The notes below the pieces were generated by a model. That model was given only the letters and a program-made list of their open reading frames with translations. It had not been told where the DNA came from and made no database searches. From assembly GCA_022494885.1 (NCBI GenBank), contig JAGVSM010004517.1, forward strand, positions 1 to 64,000: a stretch of DNA of 64,000 nucleotides, given 5' to 3'. The translations under genes were made by a program, and so were the position numbers. Positions within the stretch are counted from its first letter, which is position 1. Each line of letters opens with the position of its first letter. Positions 31,580 to 42,971 of the stretch are shown here, piece after piece. This DNA is from Micrasema longulum. Taxonomy: Eukaryota; Arthropoda; Insecta; Trichoptera; Brachycentridae.

Positions 31580-31985
31580 TGGTAGTCTATGCATTTACAG
31601 AGCCTATATACAGTCATTAGCTGGTATTTAAGTGGCCACTTCACGCACTGTGCAACATTCACCATTCTGCTTATGTTTGAACATTTATATTTCTGTTATA
31701 ATCACGCATACACACATTCACCGACAAATGAATACAAACGTCACACACATACAATTACGTAAACTCTTTTCTTATATATATGAGTCATTAAATTTACAGT
31801 GGATTTTTTTTAATTGGCTCTAGTATTGTTAATATTTTTCTACTTATTTTGTTTATGTAATAGCTGTAAAAATCCCTAATAAAATAAAATAAATAAATAA
31901 ATAATATTCTTGATAAACCCCTAGGAGAGAAATCCATTGAATGTTTACAGACATTTGGACAAACTAAAAATATTTTTGAAAATAA
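31580..31985 (+). repeat. FB element split by a LINE 3' end
   Basis: 31580-31695 matches the FB middle (GTAGTCTATGCATTTACAGA, TTTAAGTGGCCACTTCACGC, CATTCTGCTTATGTTTGAAC). 31915-31985 matches its end (GGAGAGAAATCCATTG, GACATTTGGACAAACTAAAA). Between them, 31700-31910 ends in CCCTAATAAAATAAAATAAA TAAATAAATAA, a LINE-like tail. Confidence 0.65.
31700..31910 (+). mobile_element. LINE-like 3' tail inserted in FB
   Basis: A+T-rich segment ending AAAATCCCTAATAAAATAAA and further AATA repeats, like the tail of the LINE-G copy at 42510-42540. No coding part identified; the 63-codon frame at 31632-31823 spans the junction and is meaningless. Confidence 0.5.
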
Positions 31986-32029
31986 TACGCAAATAACATA
32001 ATATTAAGACGTACGTATATTTATTTTTA

Positions 32030-32260
32030 TTTATTTAATTTTTGTTCATTGGCAGGCTTATTGCCAAATGGCAATCTCTTTCAATCAACCAACAATATAA
32101 CAGTTTTATTTTTATAATTCCAGTTGTGAAACATATTTAATAGAAAATAAAAATAATAAAGCGAGAGAAATACAAAAATATAAATAAATGTATTTGTATA
32201 AAAATTACCTTTTATCAATAGTATTACTCAATAAAAAGGAAAGAGAAAAGGAGGAGAGAT
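32030..32260 (-). mobile_element. LINE-like 3'UTR tail
   Basis: Minus strand: AGATTGCCATTTGGCAATAA and GCCTGCCAATGAACAAAAAT followed by TAAATAAATAAAAATAAATA. A GCC(A)AAT...AATAAA-type end is typical of insect non-LTR 3'UTRs. No RT sequence upstream within reach. Confidence 0.5.
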
Positions 32261-32343
32261 AAAGGAAACGAAAGGAGATGTTTCTTCAGACGTGATTTAA
32301 ACAGAGTACTGTAGTAACATCTTTGATTATGTAACACCTATAG

Positions 32344-33709
32344 CAGGGGCGAATCGTCAAAATAAGCGATTATACACAGCGTACCATTATATTTGACATT
32401 CGATAAGAATGTTTCATATCAAATATGTTTATGCGTAATTGTAACTTATTATAAATCACCACTACCGTTTATATCTTCCTACAAAAAAATATCTATGAAG
32501 TGCGCCCAGCGCCCAGCCCGTTCTCAATGAACGGTGAAACTAGCCGATTACCTCAGCTTATTATCCATGCAAAAAAATGCACTTTATTTTGCATATTTAA
32601 TCCAGCCAGGTTTTTTAGTACTAAAACGAGTTTGCAGATTAGTTTTATTTTATTTTTTAAATTTTTTTTTTAGCTTATAGAGTCTTTATTCAATAAAATA
32701 TACATATTATTACAATATTAATACATTATAAAGAAAACAATGTATTAAGATATATTTTGTCCCGATAAACTATTCAATAATAGTTTGTCATCGGGTGCTC
32801 AGACATTAGTTTTAATTAATAGTCAAATAAGAAGAGTACAGACATAATACTGTATACGTATAAAATAATAAACATAAAAATAGTTTAAAGTTTTTTTTTA
32901 TTTTTTTTAAGTAAGAAAATAGAGTAAAATAATATAATTAAAATTACAGAATAGTAATTTACTTAAATATATTTTAAATATGAGAAAAAAAAATAATAGA
33001 CACAAATATAAATAGTGTGTGCTCATAAATGTAATCAAAACAAGATAAAAAATAAATTAAACAAAGTAAAGTAAATCAAGAATTTCAATTCATATCAACA
33101 GAAAAAAAAAAAAAATTAATAAGAAAATTAAAAGTACCAATTAAAATTAAGATCTAAAAAATGTAAATGAAATAAAAAAGTAATAAAAGAAAAGAAAAGG
33201 TTAACCCAAGAAAATAACAAAAATGTATTCAATGAGGGATAAAAAATAAAATAAATAAAAATAATAATAAATAAAACAATTACAAATATTATTTGAAGAT
33301 TCCCTATTTGGAAACCAAAATTTTCCTAAATTATTTCAGAAGGACCATTTTTCTTTGACAAGGTACCGTTTATTATGCATCACATAGGACATGTGGCGTT
33401 CCCAGTGGCCGTTTTCGGCATTATTCATCTTTAAAGAAATCGGTTGGTGCTCAGTACTGCCAGTTACTGCTGAATGTCACTGTGGTATTTGTTCATAAAC
33501 TTTTGTACAAGTATTGTATTAAAATAGTGTACAATAAAGCTACGTATATCGCGTGGTTTATAATAATTGTTGTACGAGTTGATTTTTACAGAACCACAGG
33601 GAAAATACTCCTTTATAATTATATAACTTACATATTATGTACTTATATGTAAGAAAAAAATAATATTTTTTGTAGATTACCTATTAAATAAATCATGGTT
33701 TGCCACTGG
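32344..33709 (-). mobile_element. CAGTGGCG-type element, copy 2, split by a LINE tail
   Basis: Reverse-oriented relative of 29086-29782 and 36113-36860. The ends are CAGGGGCGAATCG (32344) and, on the minus strand, CCAGTGGCAAACC (33709). 32344-32640 matches the right half of the 36113 copy (CGCCCAGCGCCCAGCCCGTT, AATGCACT.TATTTT), and 33278-33709 matches the left half (AAATAATTT reverse, GACATGTGGCGTT, AGTGGCCGTTTTCGGCATTA). Flanks ACCTATAG and TCCCATAG could be an 8-bp duplication with two changes. Confidence 0.75.
32643..33277 (-). mobile_element. LINE-like 3'UTR inserted in the CAGTGGCG element
   Basis: Lies exactly between the two halves of the flanking element. On the minus strand it ends with TTTATTGAATAAAGACTCTA and an A-rich tail (plus 32640-32672), so it is a retrotransposed copy with AATAAA. 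32761-32795 forms an imperfect hairpin (CCCGATAAACTATT...AATAGTTTGTCATCGGG). No coding region; truncated. Confidence 0.65.
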
Positions 33710-33734
33710 TCCCATAGACGTTCCTGTGTCAAAA

Positions 33735-34075
33735 TTAAAAATAACGAATACAAAAACAAACCATCGCCGCTTCCTCTTATTTCATAAATCTTCTAATGCA
33801 CGTACGCCGATTATTCCGACATTTGACATGTCTACCTTCAAGTATTCGTTAGATTTGGTTGTGCCATGTCTTTCTCGGTCTTCCTCATCTTCTACATCCA
33901 TCAAGCACCGCATTGTAAATCCTTTGATCGGTTTTTCGCTGCCCATCCGCTCTACATGTCCAAACCAACGCAGCACCCCTTCCTTGATTTTGTCGAAAAT
34001 GGTGGTCGCAGCCTTACATAATGCACAAACCTCGACATTTGTGCACCTACATACATCGTTTTACCACACTAAACA
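33735..34075 (-). mobile_element. LINE-B copy
   Basis: The minus strand gives the LINE-B order: GATGTATGTAGGTGCACAAATG (parts), GCGCTGCGTTGGTTTGGACA, frame LRWFGHVERMGSEKPIKGF, DVEDEEDRERHGTTKSNEYL, then a shift to the RACIRR-like region. It matches the 2140 copy in all blocks but lacks the terminal GGGGAAACGG segment. Confidence 0.8.
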
Positions 34076-34484
34076 ATAAAAATAACAAAATCAAAAATAG
34101 AAAATGTAATAGATGAGCAATAAGTAATAATTGATTATGTGCGTCAAAACTTCACACAGATTTAATTGATAGAAACGAATAGAATCTGTTAGTGTTGCAT
34201 TAGCAATAAGTGTATAAATTCAAAAGCAAAATAAATATTTGGCACAGGTTATTGAACCACGGAACAAGCATTACGGCTGAGAACCCAATAAGTGTATTTC
34301 ATTTCAGCAGGTTTGATATTTTTTAATTAGATGGTTTTGGAAATATATAGTATGTGCATGTGTTCCCCGTCGTGAATTAAAACCTCTAAAGTACATTCAC
34401 GGAGGTTTGACCACTCTACATGTACAGACCACAAGCCCACTGCCTGATTTTATTTCATAGCGTCATTTTTGTGAAAATCACTTT
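34076..34484. other. Unassigned DNA
   Basis: A+T-rich with a TTCCCCGTCGTGAATT segment near 34365. Nothing recognised. Confidence 0.45.
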
Positions 34485-34640
34485 AAGGGCGCTGCATAAT
34501 AAGCATCCCAACACGCTTTGCAGCTACAGAACGCATAGTCGGTTGGGATTCTAGTTCCCTATTCCAATGAATGTAATTTTCATAATTACATAAGAGCTTA
34601 ACCCGGCACTGTTTTGATAAAATGAACACAATCGAATGGA
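34485..34640 (-). repeat. GCTGCAAGAC-type repeat, reverse copy
   Basis: Reverse complement of 21725-21836: AAAATCACTTTAAGGGCGCTG, CATCCCAACACGCTTTGCAG and GGTTGGGATTCTAGTTCC. Followed by GAGCTTAACCCGGCACTGTT, which resembles GAGCTGAACCCGGCAATGCT at 40113. Confidence 0.65.
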
Positions 34641-34704
34641 ATTATGATAAATAGGCATTTGAATATTATTTTCCCTTTTATGATTAACTTAAACAGACCA
34701 AATC

Positions 34705-34800
34705 GACGTTTTGCTGTCCCGTTTTCCGCATCTCAAAACTGAACCGATTTTGTTATTTTTTTAGATGTAGCATCAAAATAAAATTGACTGTTTTAGTACG
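34705..34800 (+). repeat. Short dispersed repeat, inverted partner at 50600
   Basis: GTTTTCCGCATCTCAAAACT and GAACCGATTTTGTTATTTTT match, in opposite orientation, AAAACAAAATCGGTTCAGTT and TTGGGGTGCGGAATACGGAA at 50610-50653. Confidence 0.5.
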
Positions 34801-35109
34801 TATTGCGTTTGGAAATGTATCCAAAAGAAAACAAGTTTATTGGATTATAATTCTGTTTTATTTTTTAAAATATACAAAGAGTATATTGTGACGCGTTTCG
34901 TCATTTTAGGACATTTTCAAACAAACTAACTTAAATATTTACAAATTTTCCTTATACACTAAAAATAATTGCTGTTTTATGTTTGTGGATTTCTATACAA
35001 GCCAAAATAAGTCGAGTAATTAAAAATTAATTAGGGTATACTGAGTATATTTAAGAGAAACATTTTGGTTATATTGGGGAAAACCTTTCATTGTTAAAAA
35101 ATATTTGCG

Positions 35110-35480
35110 TGTGTATATACGTGTGAAATGGGCCATTCTCTCCCGAATATCACGCGGCTGGTTTGTTCATTTGGAAATTCTAGTAATAATGAACAGACAG
35201 TATGGTCGGTATAATAAAGCGACTACATAGCACAGTGGAACATACGGTACAGTGTGATACGGCACAGCGTACAGCCAGCGTATAGCCACCGCTCCACGCT
35301 TGGCTCTCGGGTCAGAGATCACAGTGAAGTCACGCGTGGCCATTTGCTAAATTTATGATGAATATGCTGAAGTGTTATTCTGAAGGTGCGGGCTTGGCGT
35401 ACCGCGGATACTATCACATTTCTCCAGTGGCGGGGAATAGATGTAAAAATAAAGTGGATATGCGGTAGTTGCGCAGTTTT
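35110..35480. other. GC-richer island without recognised feature
   Basis: 35220-35420 has visibly more G and C than its surroundings and short quasi-repeats (TACGGTACAGTG, TACGGCACAGCG, TACAGCCAGCG, TATAGCCACCG). No long open frame and no family motif. It could be a regulatory or unique host segment, or a GC-rich repeat not otherwise present here. Confidence 0.3.
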
Positions 35481-35624
35481 ATAAATAGGCATTCGAACAT
35501 TGTGTTTTTGTCACTGCAAAAGTCAACTGCACTAGCTAACTAAAATCGACATAAGCGAGGACTCGTTTTCCCAGTTCCGGCACCCCAAAGCTTAAACTAA
35601 GTTTGTTTTCTTTAAAACAAAAAG

Positions 35625-35800
35625 CAACATAATAAAATTCTCTGTGTCGTAATCTTTAACGTTTTTTAATAATAAGATCGTTTTTAAAAATATTTATCAA
35701 ATTTGTACACCGTACGTCCGATGTCAGCAGGTAAAACCGGGCTCTTTTAAGGGTTTTTAGATGGTCCTAGGTCCCATAAAAAACAATTTATTAAAGAAAC
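35625..35800 (+). repeat. Dispersed repeat with ACCGTRCG, copy 1
   Basis: ATAATAAAATTCTCTGTGTC, AAATTTGTACACCGTACGTC and TGTCAGCAGGTAAAACC align with 40190-40340 (AATAAAATTTTCTGTATCGC, AATATTTGTATACCGTGCGC). Family unknown. Confidence 0.5.
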
Positions 35801-36112
35801 AAAACAATAGGAACACGCCAATTCTAAAGTGTTAAAAAAACATTTTTAACATATTTTTTTCAGTTTGCAATGATGAGAACTATGAAATGATGTCGCTTTT
35901 TGACCATAGATGGATAAAGCCCGAATTGCTGACGGAACTAAAGGCTATAACAAAAAGTGGGTTTTAGAAATTTTTCGAGGATAAGAAAAACACTCGTATG
36001 AGTAAATCGAATCTTGAAGAGAACAATATTATTATTTACGAATAAATATATATATTTTTTAATAATCCCAAATTCCGTGTATTATTTATCAAACTGTGTA
36101 TCGTAACAGTAA

Positions 36113-36860
36113 CAGTGGCGAACCGTGATTTATTTTATAGGTAATCTACAAAAATGTTCATAAATTTGTACCTACATATAAATAAATAATATGTAAGTAA
36201 TATAATTATAAATGACTATTCTCTTTGTGTTCCTGTGAAAATCAACTTAAACAACAATTAATATTAACCACGCGATAAAGGTAGATTTATTCTAAATGAT
36301 TTAAATACAATACTTATACAAAAGTTTATTAACAAATACCACAATGACATTCAGCAGAAACTATCAACACTGGAGACTGGCCGATTCCTTTGAAAATGAA
36401 TAATGCCAAAAACGGTCACTGCTAACGCCACATGTCCTATGTGATACATAATATTATGTCAACGGAATCCTATCAAAGAAAAATAGTCCTTCGGAAATAA
36501 TTTTAGAAATATTAGTTTCTAAATAGAGAACCTTTAAATAATATATGTAATCTGCAAGCTTGTGTAAGTAGTAAAAAAGCTGAATAAGGTTAAAGATGTA
36601 AAATATAGTGCATTTTTTTGTATGGAGAAAAAAGCTGAAGTGATCGGCTAGTTTCATTGGTCACTGAGAACGGGCTGGGCGCTGGGCGCACTTCATAGAT
36701 ATTTTTTTGTAGAATGATATAAACGGTGGTGGTGATTTATAATAAATAACAATTATTTTATTTATTTTCTCATAAACATATTTACTATAAAACATTTGTA
36801 TCGAAAGTCGAATATAATGGTAAGCTGTGCATAAAAGCTTATTTTTACGATTCGCCCCTG
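36113..36860 (+). mobile_element. CAGTGGCG-type inverted-repeat element, copy 3
   Basis: Uninterrupted 748-bp copy: starts CAGTGGCGAACCGTGATTTA and ends ACGATTCGCCCCTG, so CAGTGGCGAACCGT pairs with CAGGGGCGAATCGT. The interior matches 29086-29782 and both halves of 32344-33709. Non-coding: the minus frames at 36454-36657 and 36661-36930 have no motif. Flanking 8-mers (AACAGTAA, CCTCGTAT) do not match. Confidence 0.75.
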
Positions 36861-37859
36861 CCTCGTATAGTCCGCCTACCCTCATGACTGGCACCAATAA
36901 TTTAACAAAACTCTCTCCCCAGGTAAACATCTAAAAATCAACAGTCATAGCAAAATATTTATTGATTAAATTGCAATAGAAAATAAACTTTTGTTTTAAA
37001 TGGAAGTACCCCTTTTTACTGAACGTAAGTAGTTTTTTTGCTTAAAAAAAAACTAAAAAATGTAATCTCAAATTAATATAATATTGGGAGGTAACATCAG
37101 TAGTGTCTATTTTTATCCAAATTAACAGAACAAGAGGATACAAAAAATAAATTGTCAATAATGTATTCTCTCCTCTTCATTCCTTCTTCACCGTAGATTG
37201 CGCAAATATCACAAGAAGCTTTGACCGTTTTATTCCCTCCATCAAACGCGAACAGATGGAGGTGTCAAAGATGCACACATCCGTCTACTTGACATTTCAT
37301 TTTGGAAGCTATTAGATAATGCCATTGCAGAGAAGAAATTTTCTTTCGAATGACGTATAACCTTTACCATTTGATTTACTTTTGGTGCTCATTTTGAAAT
37401 CGGGAAAAAACTGACTCAACTTACGTTAACGCCTAATGCAAATCGAATAAATTAATCTTAAATTTTTTTTGCTCTACTGCACTGGATTGAAAAGAGCTGT
37501 AAGCTATTTTCGTTTGAAAAAATGGTAATAAATTTTGTGCCTGATTTTGATATGTTTTGTGTGTAAGTAATTCATTTATATTACATATGGCAGTTAGAAA
37601 AAATATGTTGAAAACAGTCAAGTAGAGTATTGGCTAGATTTATAATATTTTTCTACTTGTCTTCATTGCAGTGTACAGTGGAGGGGATAGAGAGGTTAAG
37701 TGACCCCCATGTTAACGGCATCATAGTAACCACATATTGCGTGCCTTTAAGCGCCCATTAATTTACAACATTTGAATCGGCTACTTAAAAAACACCATAC
37801 AATTTTTTATAATGTATACATCATGAGAAGAAAAAAAACTAATTACGAAATATATTCAT
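36861..37859. other. Unassigned DNA
   Basis: 37160-37430 shows little repeat character and moderate GC (CGCGAACAGATGGAGGTGTC). No open frame supports an exon. Confidence 0.4.
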
Positions 37860-38412
37860 TCTCTGGGCTCTGGGTTATCCATCCAGGGAAATCCGTCTCT
37901 CGAAGTACTCTCTTATGATAGAGAAAATCCGAAAGAAGTTTCTGAGATATCTCAACATGAGAGAGTGCGGGTATTATCCTTGGCTCTATCCTACCGAGTT
38001 TCTCCAGGGTATGCTTGTCTACAACAGTTTAGAGACTAGAAGGAATGTGTATTTGACTACACATTTTTATCAATTGTTGCGCGGTATTGTCGATAATCCT
38101 GAGATTATGATGAGCATTGGTTTGTATGTTCCTGATAATTACCTAAGACAGCGTCAGCATAGATTGTTTCATATTCCGATATACAAGACCAACCTGCCGA
38201 TGGTTATGCCTGTTGGAAGGGCTACCTCTATGCTAAACAACATCGCTCTTGATATTGATCTGTTCCATGTATCCGAAGGGGTTTTCCGGAGCAGGATTCT
38301 CCTTCTACTTTGACATGAATCTCTTTCATGTATTTTTTTTCTTTTTATAACATGTACGTATTAAATGTATGTTTGTAATGTATTTGTTATATTTAAATAA
38401 ATGAATGAAATT
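37860..38412 (+). mobile_element. LINE-F ORF2 C-terminus, open copy
   Basis: A 132-codon frame (37915-38313) reads MIEKIRKKFLRYLNMRECGY, YPWLYPTEFLQGMLVYNSLE, RRNVYLTTHFYQLLRG and NPEIMMSIGLYVPDNYLRQR. In-frame codons before the ATG (ILWALGYPSREIRLSKYSL) show the frame is 5'-truncated, not initiated there. The end has ATTTAAATAAATGAATGAAA. Compared with the 15335 copy it is longer and has no stop. The IE.I.KKFLRYL...GYYPWLYPT block is typical of Jockey/CR1-type ORF2 C-termini. Confidence 0.88.
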
Positions 38413-39299
38413 GAATTTAAATGTTTTTTTTTGAAACGCAAAGAAGTGTACACAGGTCATTAATGCGCGGTCCATTCACAAATTGAATGGAATCAATGCT
38501 TCTTAGAAAATTTACCTCTAAACAATCAGTACCAACTTTTCTTTTTATAATAAAGTACGCTACAAGCTTAATAATATTTCCAATAACTACGACAAATATT
38601 CTTTAAAGAGTTTCTTGTTAATCATAGCTATCTTAGATGGGTTCGATGTTCATTAATTAATAACTTTTTAAAAATTGCGGCAACCCCACAAACAACATTT
38701 TGCTTCCACATTTTTGCGCGAACTGTAGTAAAATTCACGGCGTTTTATCGTATTCTGAAATAAGGAATTATATAAGAGTGTTGGTTCCTCTGAGGCGGTC
38801 GTCTAATACTGAATTCACATGTCCGCGCTTGCGCAAATTGAGATCTTTAGTAGCTCTGTGGAAGTAATTCTTACAAACCTATCCATGTTTATTTTTCACA
38901 TATTGTGATTGTTTTATAACAAATTAAGCACTCGAATCGGTTTACACGCCATTACAGTATTAAACTGTGAAATACAACTCAAGTATAAAATTGTTTATTA
39001 GTTTCAAAGCACTTCGTTCGAATTACTGTGTAGGCATCCATTTTATCTATGTACCTAATACCAAGTGTAGGTGGGTTATTTACAAAAAAGACCACAATAA
39101 TTTATAGTTTTCGCGTAATAAATTATTTAGATAAATTTGAAATATAGTTTGCACCACTATTTGCGGGAGAAGATGATTATGATTACTCTAAGAGACTTAA
39201 ATCCCGTTGATGGAATGACACACAAATTTTGCCACACGTAGAAAGTTGCAGGTTCAATTCCCGATGAAAAAACATTTTTTTTTTTGTTGTAAAATGTAA
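38413..39299. other. Unassigned DNA with a weak tRNA-like B box
   Basis: GCAGGTTCAATTCCCGATG at about 39248-39266 resembles a B box and is preceded by a plausible but decayed head. No SINE tail follows. Confidence 0.4.
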
Positions 39300-39510
39300 A
39301 TAGGGGCTATATTTCTATTCGTCCATGCGCGCAAGAACCTCCAAATGTGTTTTAACATTGCTCGTAAATATGACTAAACTTTAATTTAAATAAAATCAGG
39401 GAACTACAAACATAGATTCCCAACAGCCTATGCACACTGTAGCTGCAGGATGTGTCAAGATGTTTATTTTGCAGCGTCCCTAAGGTGATTTTGATTAACA
39501 TGGCGTTTTT
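39300..39510 (+). repeat. GCTGCAAGAC-type repeat, diverged copy
   Basis: AAATGTAAATAGGGGC, GTCCATGCGCGCAAGAACCT, GATTCCCAACAGCCTATGCA, CACTGTAGCTGCAGGATGTG and GCAGCGTCCCTAAGGTGATT follow the order of 21610-21836. Confidence 0.6.
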
Positions 39511-40089
39511 AAAGATATCCACAATACACTTTCCTAAAAGTCCCATGTCCTACGTTTTCCTAGGGACAATTCGACTTGTGCGGTTCAAACTAAAAAAAGT
39601 GTTTACGGTGCAAAGCAATGAAAGGGGAAAACAAAGTTGTAAAATTAGTATTGATTATAACAGGTGGATATTTGTACATATTTATATAAAGGCATATTTT
39701 CTTAATGAATATTGAAGTATTTTTGCCATTGGTTTTTGTCATTTATTTTATATATATTCTTATATTGTAATTATTTCCTATTTTTTGTTGTTTTTTCTTC
39801 CCTTTTTGAAAACAGTTCATTTTTATTAATATATATTTTTTTAAATTTATTTAAAAATACACAATTTTAGGTAAGTGCTTGTTAACTGAATACATAAATT
39901 ACATAGTGTTAATGGGTTGAGCCACATGTTCTCATATAAATAAAAATAAACATCAATGTTTTTTTGAAACTTCAGATATCTGGTTATTTACGTAGATAAA
40001 AAAATTGGACAACGTAATTTACTATAGAAATAAAAGACGGGCGATACTTTTCAATATATCTGTTTTTTGTGATTAAAAAAGCATCCCTT

Positions 40090-40440
40090 GCCTTACAATT
40101 TTATAAGAAACGAGCTGAACCCGGCAATGCTTTGCTATTGCTAGATTTAAGAATATAGTCGTATATAGATTCACACCTCAAAACTCATAATAAAATTCGA
40201 AATCATAATAAAATTTTCTGTATCGCTACGTTTTGCTATTTTCAAAAACAGTTATCATATGATATTGTTACAAATATTTGTATACCGTGCGCCTGAAGAC
40301 AGTGGATAAGGCACCATACCGCGTTTCCTCTTGAGGTTATGCATTATTTAGTATACTTACAAAAATTTACTTTATAATGCTTTTACGTAACTATAGAAAC
40401 AGGTTTCAATAATTAAATTAAATAAAACCAACGACCTATT
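40090..40440 (+). repeat. Dispersed repeat with ACCGTRCG, copy 2
   Basis: Starts near AAACGAGCTGAACCCGGCAA and contains the segment shared with 35625-35800. It may be the upstream part of the same element as 40825-41100, because the order RPT(ACCGTRCG)-AAATCGGT would make one ~1-kb unit. Confidence 0.45.
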
Positions 40441-40824
40441 AATACACATAGATGAACTCCGAGCCCTCTAAAATTATGACACTAAGCTCACGCCCAAACG
40501 CTCAGTTGTTTCCAACGCGTATTTAGTCGTTTTTTGACCAGAAGCCGGGTTTCGACGTGAGTTTGACATTTAATTCGAAACCAAATTGCCTGATTGTGTT
40601 GTGAAAGCGTGTAAAAATCTTTCGAATAAACGTAAAAACGGTGGTGTAACTTTTCATTGATAATACCTTAAATTATTAATAAAATATGTTTAAAAGAATG
40701 GAAAACGATATTCAAAAATGTGTGAAATGGCAGATAATATTATTTTAGCATTACTACAAATCTAGTCAAATGAAATAAATGCGTCGAAATTATAAGGAAT
40801 CTAAGGAAATAATCTGATTGGAGT

Positions 40825-41100
40825 GCATAAGAAACTAATGTTATTTGTAAACATTCAAGTTTTTTATATGCGAAAAAATAATACCCTGCCAATTTTTTAG
40901 TGTATGCATTCTCGTTGAATGCAGCCCTGGTGAACGACGAATAAAATATTTGTTCTACTTAACAAATTTGAAGATTTTAAGAGCTTCAAACTTGCTCAGG
41001 CCAAAGTTCTTCATTTCCCAAATAACGGCACGCAAATCGGTCTAGTAGTCATTTAGTCTATCCCGGACACACAATCAAACATTGCCTTTTATATACATAG
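40825..41100 (+). repeat. Dispersed repeat ending AAATCGGTCTAGTAGTCATT, copy 2
   Basis: Relative of 22372-22700: GTTATTTGTAAACATTCAAG, ATGCATTCTCGTTGAATGCA, GCCCTGGTGAACGACGAATA and AACGGCACGCAAATCGGTCT. Ends near CCTTTTATATACATAGATTG. Confidence 0.6.
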
Positions 41101-41689
41101 ATTGTAAAGAACTTCCGCGAATAATTTTCACAAATTAATTTAAATACCGGCGTACATAATCATTATTACTGCCGTTTTAGTGTCACAAACTCCGAATTAC
41201 GTAGAAATCTAAGGTTTAAATCCTACCGTCACTTGACGGCAGTTATAAAAGTTTGATTTACTGATCGCTTTGCAATTTTTCTTTTTAATCATTTGTGGGA
41301 TTTTCGAAATGAGTACTTCATTTAGAAACGCCGCTTTCCTGTAAGGTCCATCTCTAGAGTGTTAACCACACAAAAACAAACCTAAAGAATTTATGGTTTT
41401 AATTACCTTTTTGTGAGCATTCTGTTGAAGATGTTTGTTCTCCGCTGAGAGGAATTGCGGGCTTACAGAAAGGCTAAAGTGGGTTTACGCTGTAATGTTA
41501 TTCCGCACTTTTCCCGTTTCAACATACCTTCGTCTATTATTACACGAGTGCCTTTTGTCAGTTAATTAACATTCTGTTAATTGAACGTACGGCAGAATCA
41601 ATAGTCACCTCACGTTGGTACGAATAGAAAAGAAAACCTACCTAAAATCCAGTGGCGTATCTGAAATTTATCAGTTAAACAGACATAAG
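41101..41689. other. Unassigned DNA
   Basis: 41200-41245 has a weak tRNA-like B box (GGTTTAAATCCTACC). No repeat partner or frame otherwise. Confidence 0.4.
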
Positions 41690-42540
41690 TAGAGTTAACA
41701 TTATTAAGGATCTCGGGGTTTATTTTGACACAAAATTAAATTTTAAACATCATATAGATTACATAACTCGTAAGTCACTTAAGCTACTGGGGTTCCTAAA
41801 GAGAGTAACCAAACCCCAAAAACCGGAAACTGTTATGTGTCGATATATGAGTTTAATTCGCAGTAATCTTGAGTATGCCTCATGCGTATGGAGTCCGCAA
41901 TATCAAAACCATATAAATTCAATAGAATCTGTTCAAAAAAAGTTCTTAACGTACCTTTTGTATAAGTTCCAAATTTCTAACCCACGTTCAAATTCAAATT
42001 AGGAGCAACTTCTAACTCTTTTTCATTTTAATTCTCTGATAAAACGCCCCGTTGTTTTCGATATAAAATTTCTGTATAAAATATTAAACTACAAAGTAGA
42101 TACTAACCTTTAAATAAAATACAAATAAATGCAGGATTGAGAACACTCAGACATCGGGAAATATTTAAACTGCCTTTGTTTTCAAATAATGCTACATACC
42201 ACACACCTATGGCCCGCATGTGTCGGGAATATAATATATACTGCCGAAACAATAAAATTGACATTTTTCATGATACTCTCTCAGCTTTTGCGAATAATCT
42301 CTTAGGAATAAATCTTATTCAATAAGTACACACGTACAACTTATTTTTTATCGCATTGTATCCTGTATAAACAAAAATATTAAAAAATATGTATTACAAC
42401 TTAATGTATAAATCTATTTTGTGTAATTCTATAATTGAAGATATATATGCATGTTAAATTATTTCGACGAATGCTTTTAAATTGTATGTTTTCTAGTATG
42501 TATCTTTGTTGAATTACCTAATAAAATAAAATAAAAAATA
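41690..42540 (+). mobile_element. LINE-G (Jockey-type) ORF2 C-terminus and 3'UTR
   Basis: The plus frame from about 41693 reads NIIKDLGVYFDTKLNFKHHI, DYITRKSLKLLGFLKRVTK, MCRYMSLIRSNLEYASCVWS, PQYQNHINSIESVQKKFLTY. After one stop (near 41998) come HFNSLIKRPVVFDIKFLYKI and, after another (near 42112), GLRTLRHREIFKLPLFSNNA and ANNLLGINLIQ before the terminal stop at 42322. IKDLGVxFDxKL.F..HI and LEYAS.VWSP are hallmark blocks of the region following the RT domain. The 3'UTR ends CCTAATAAAATAAAATAAAA. Only about two stops break the domain, so it is among the least decayed elements here. Confidence 0.9.
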
Positions 42541-42971
42541 CCTAATTTTAACCAATAAACTGATAAAATTTTACTAAAGATTTATAACTTTTATGGTTTC
42601 TACTATCACGTTTATTTACTATAATATGTTTTCGGACGCGATTATTTAAAGTATTCAGTACGGTAAAAAATACGGATTTTTTTTAGGGATTATTTTTATA
42701 AAGTGCTCCATTATTGATTTTATTTTAAATCACTCAATTATTAAAAAGACATTGTACCTTTTTGGAACCGTTTTTTTCAAGGTTTAAAAATAACGATATG
42801 TATTAGCAGACATACGTCTAATGGCAGTTATCAATATGTTCCTATACCGGCTTCGTAAAGATATTCCGTTTGCTCTGGATATGCGAAAAATTCAAATTAT
42901 TAGATCAGTATTAATACCGTTACATTTATAAGTCAAAGATACGCCAACATCAAATTAGTTTATGTTAACAC
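42541..42971. other. Unassigned A+T-rich DNA
   Basis: GTTCCTATACCGGCTTCGTA near 42838 is a non-repetitive patch. Nothing else recognised. Confidence 0.45.
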
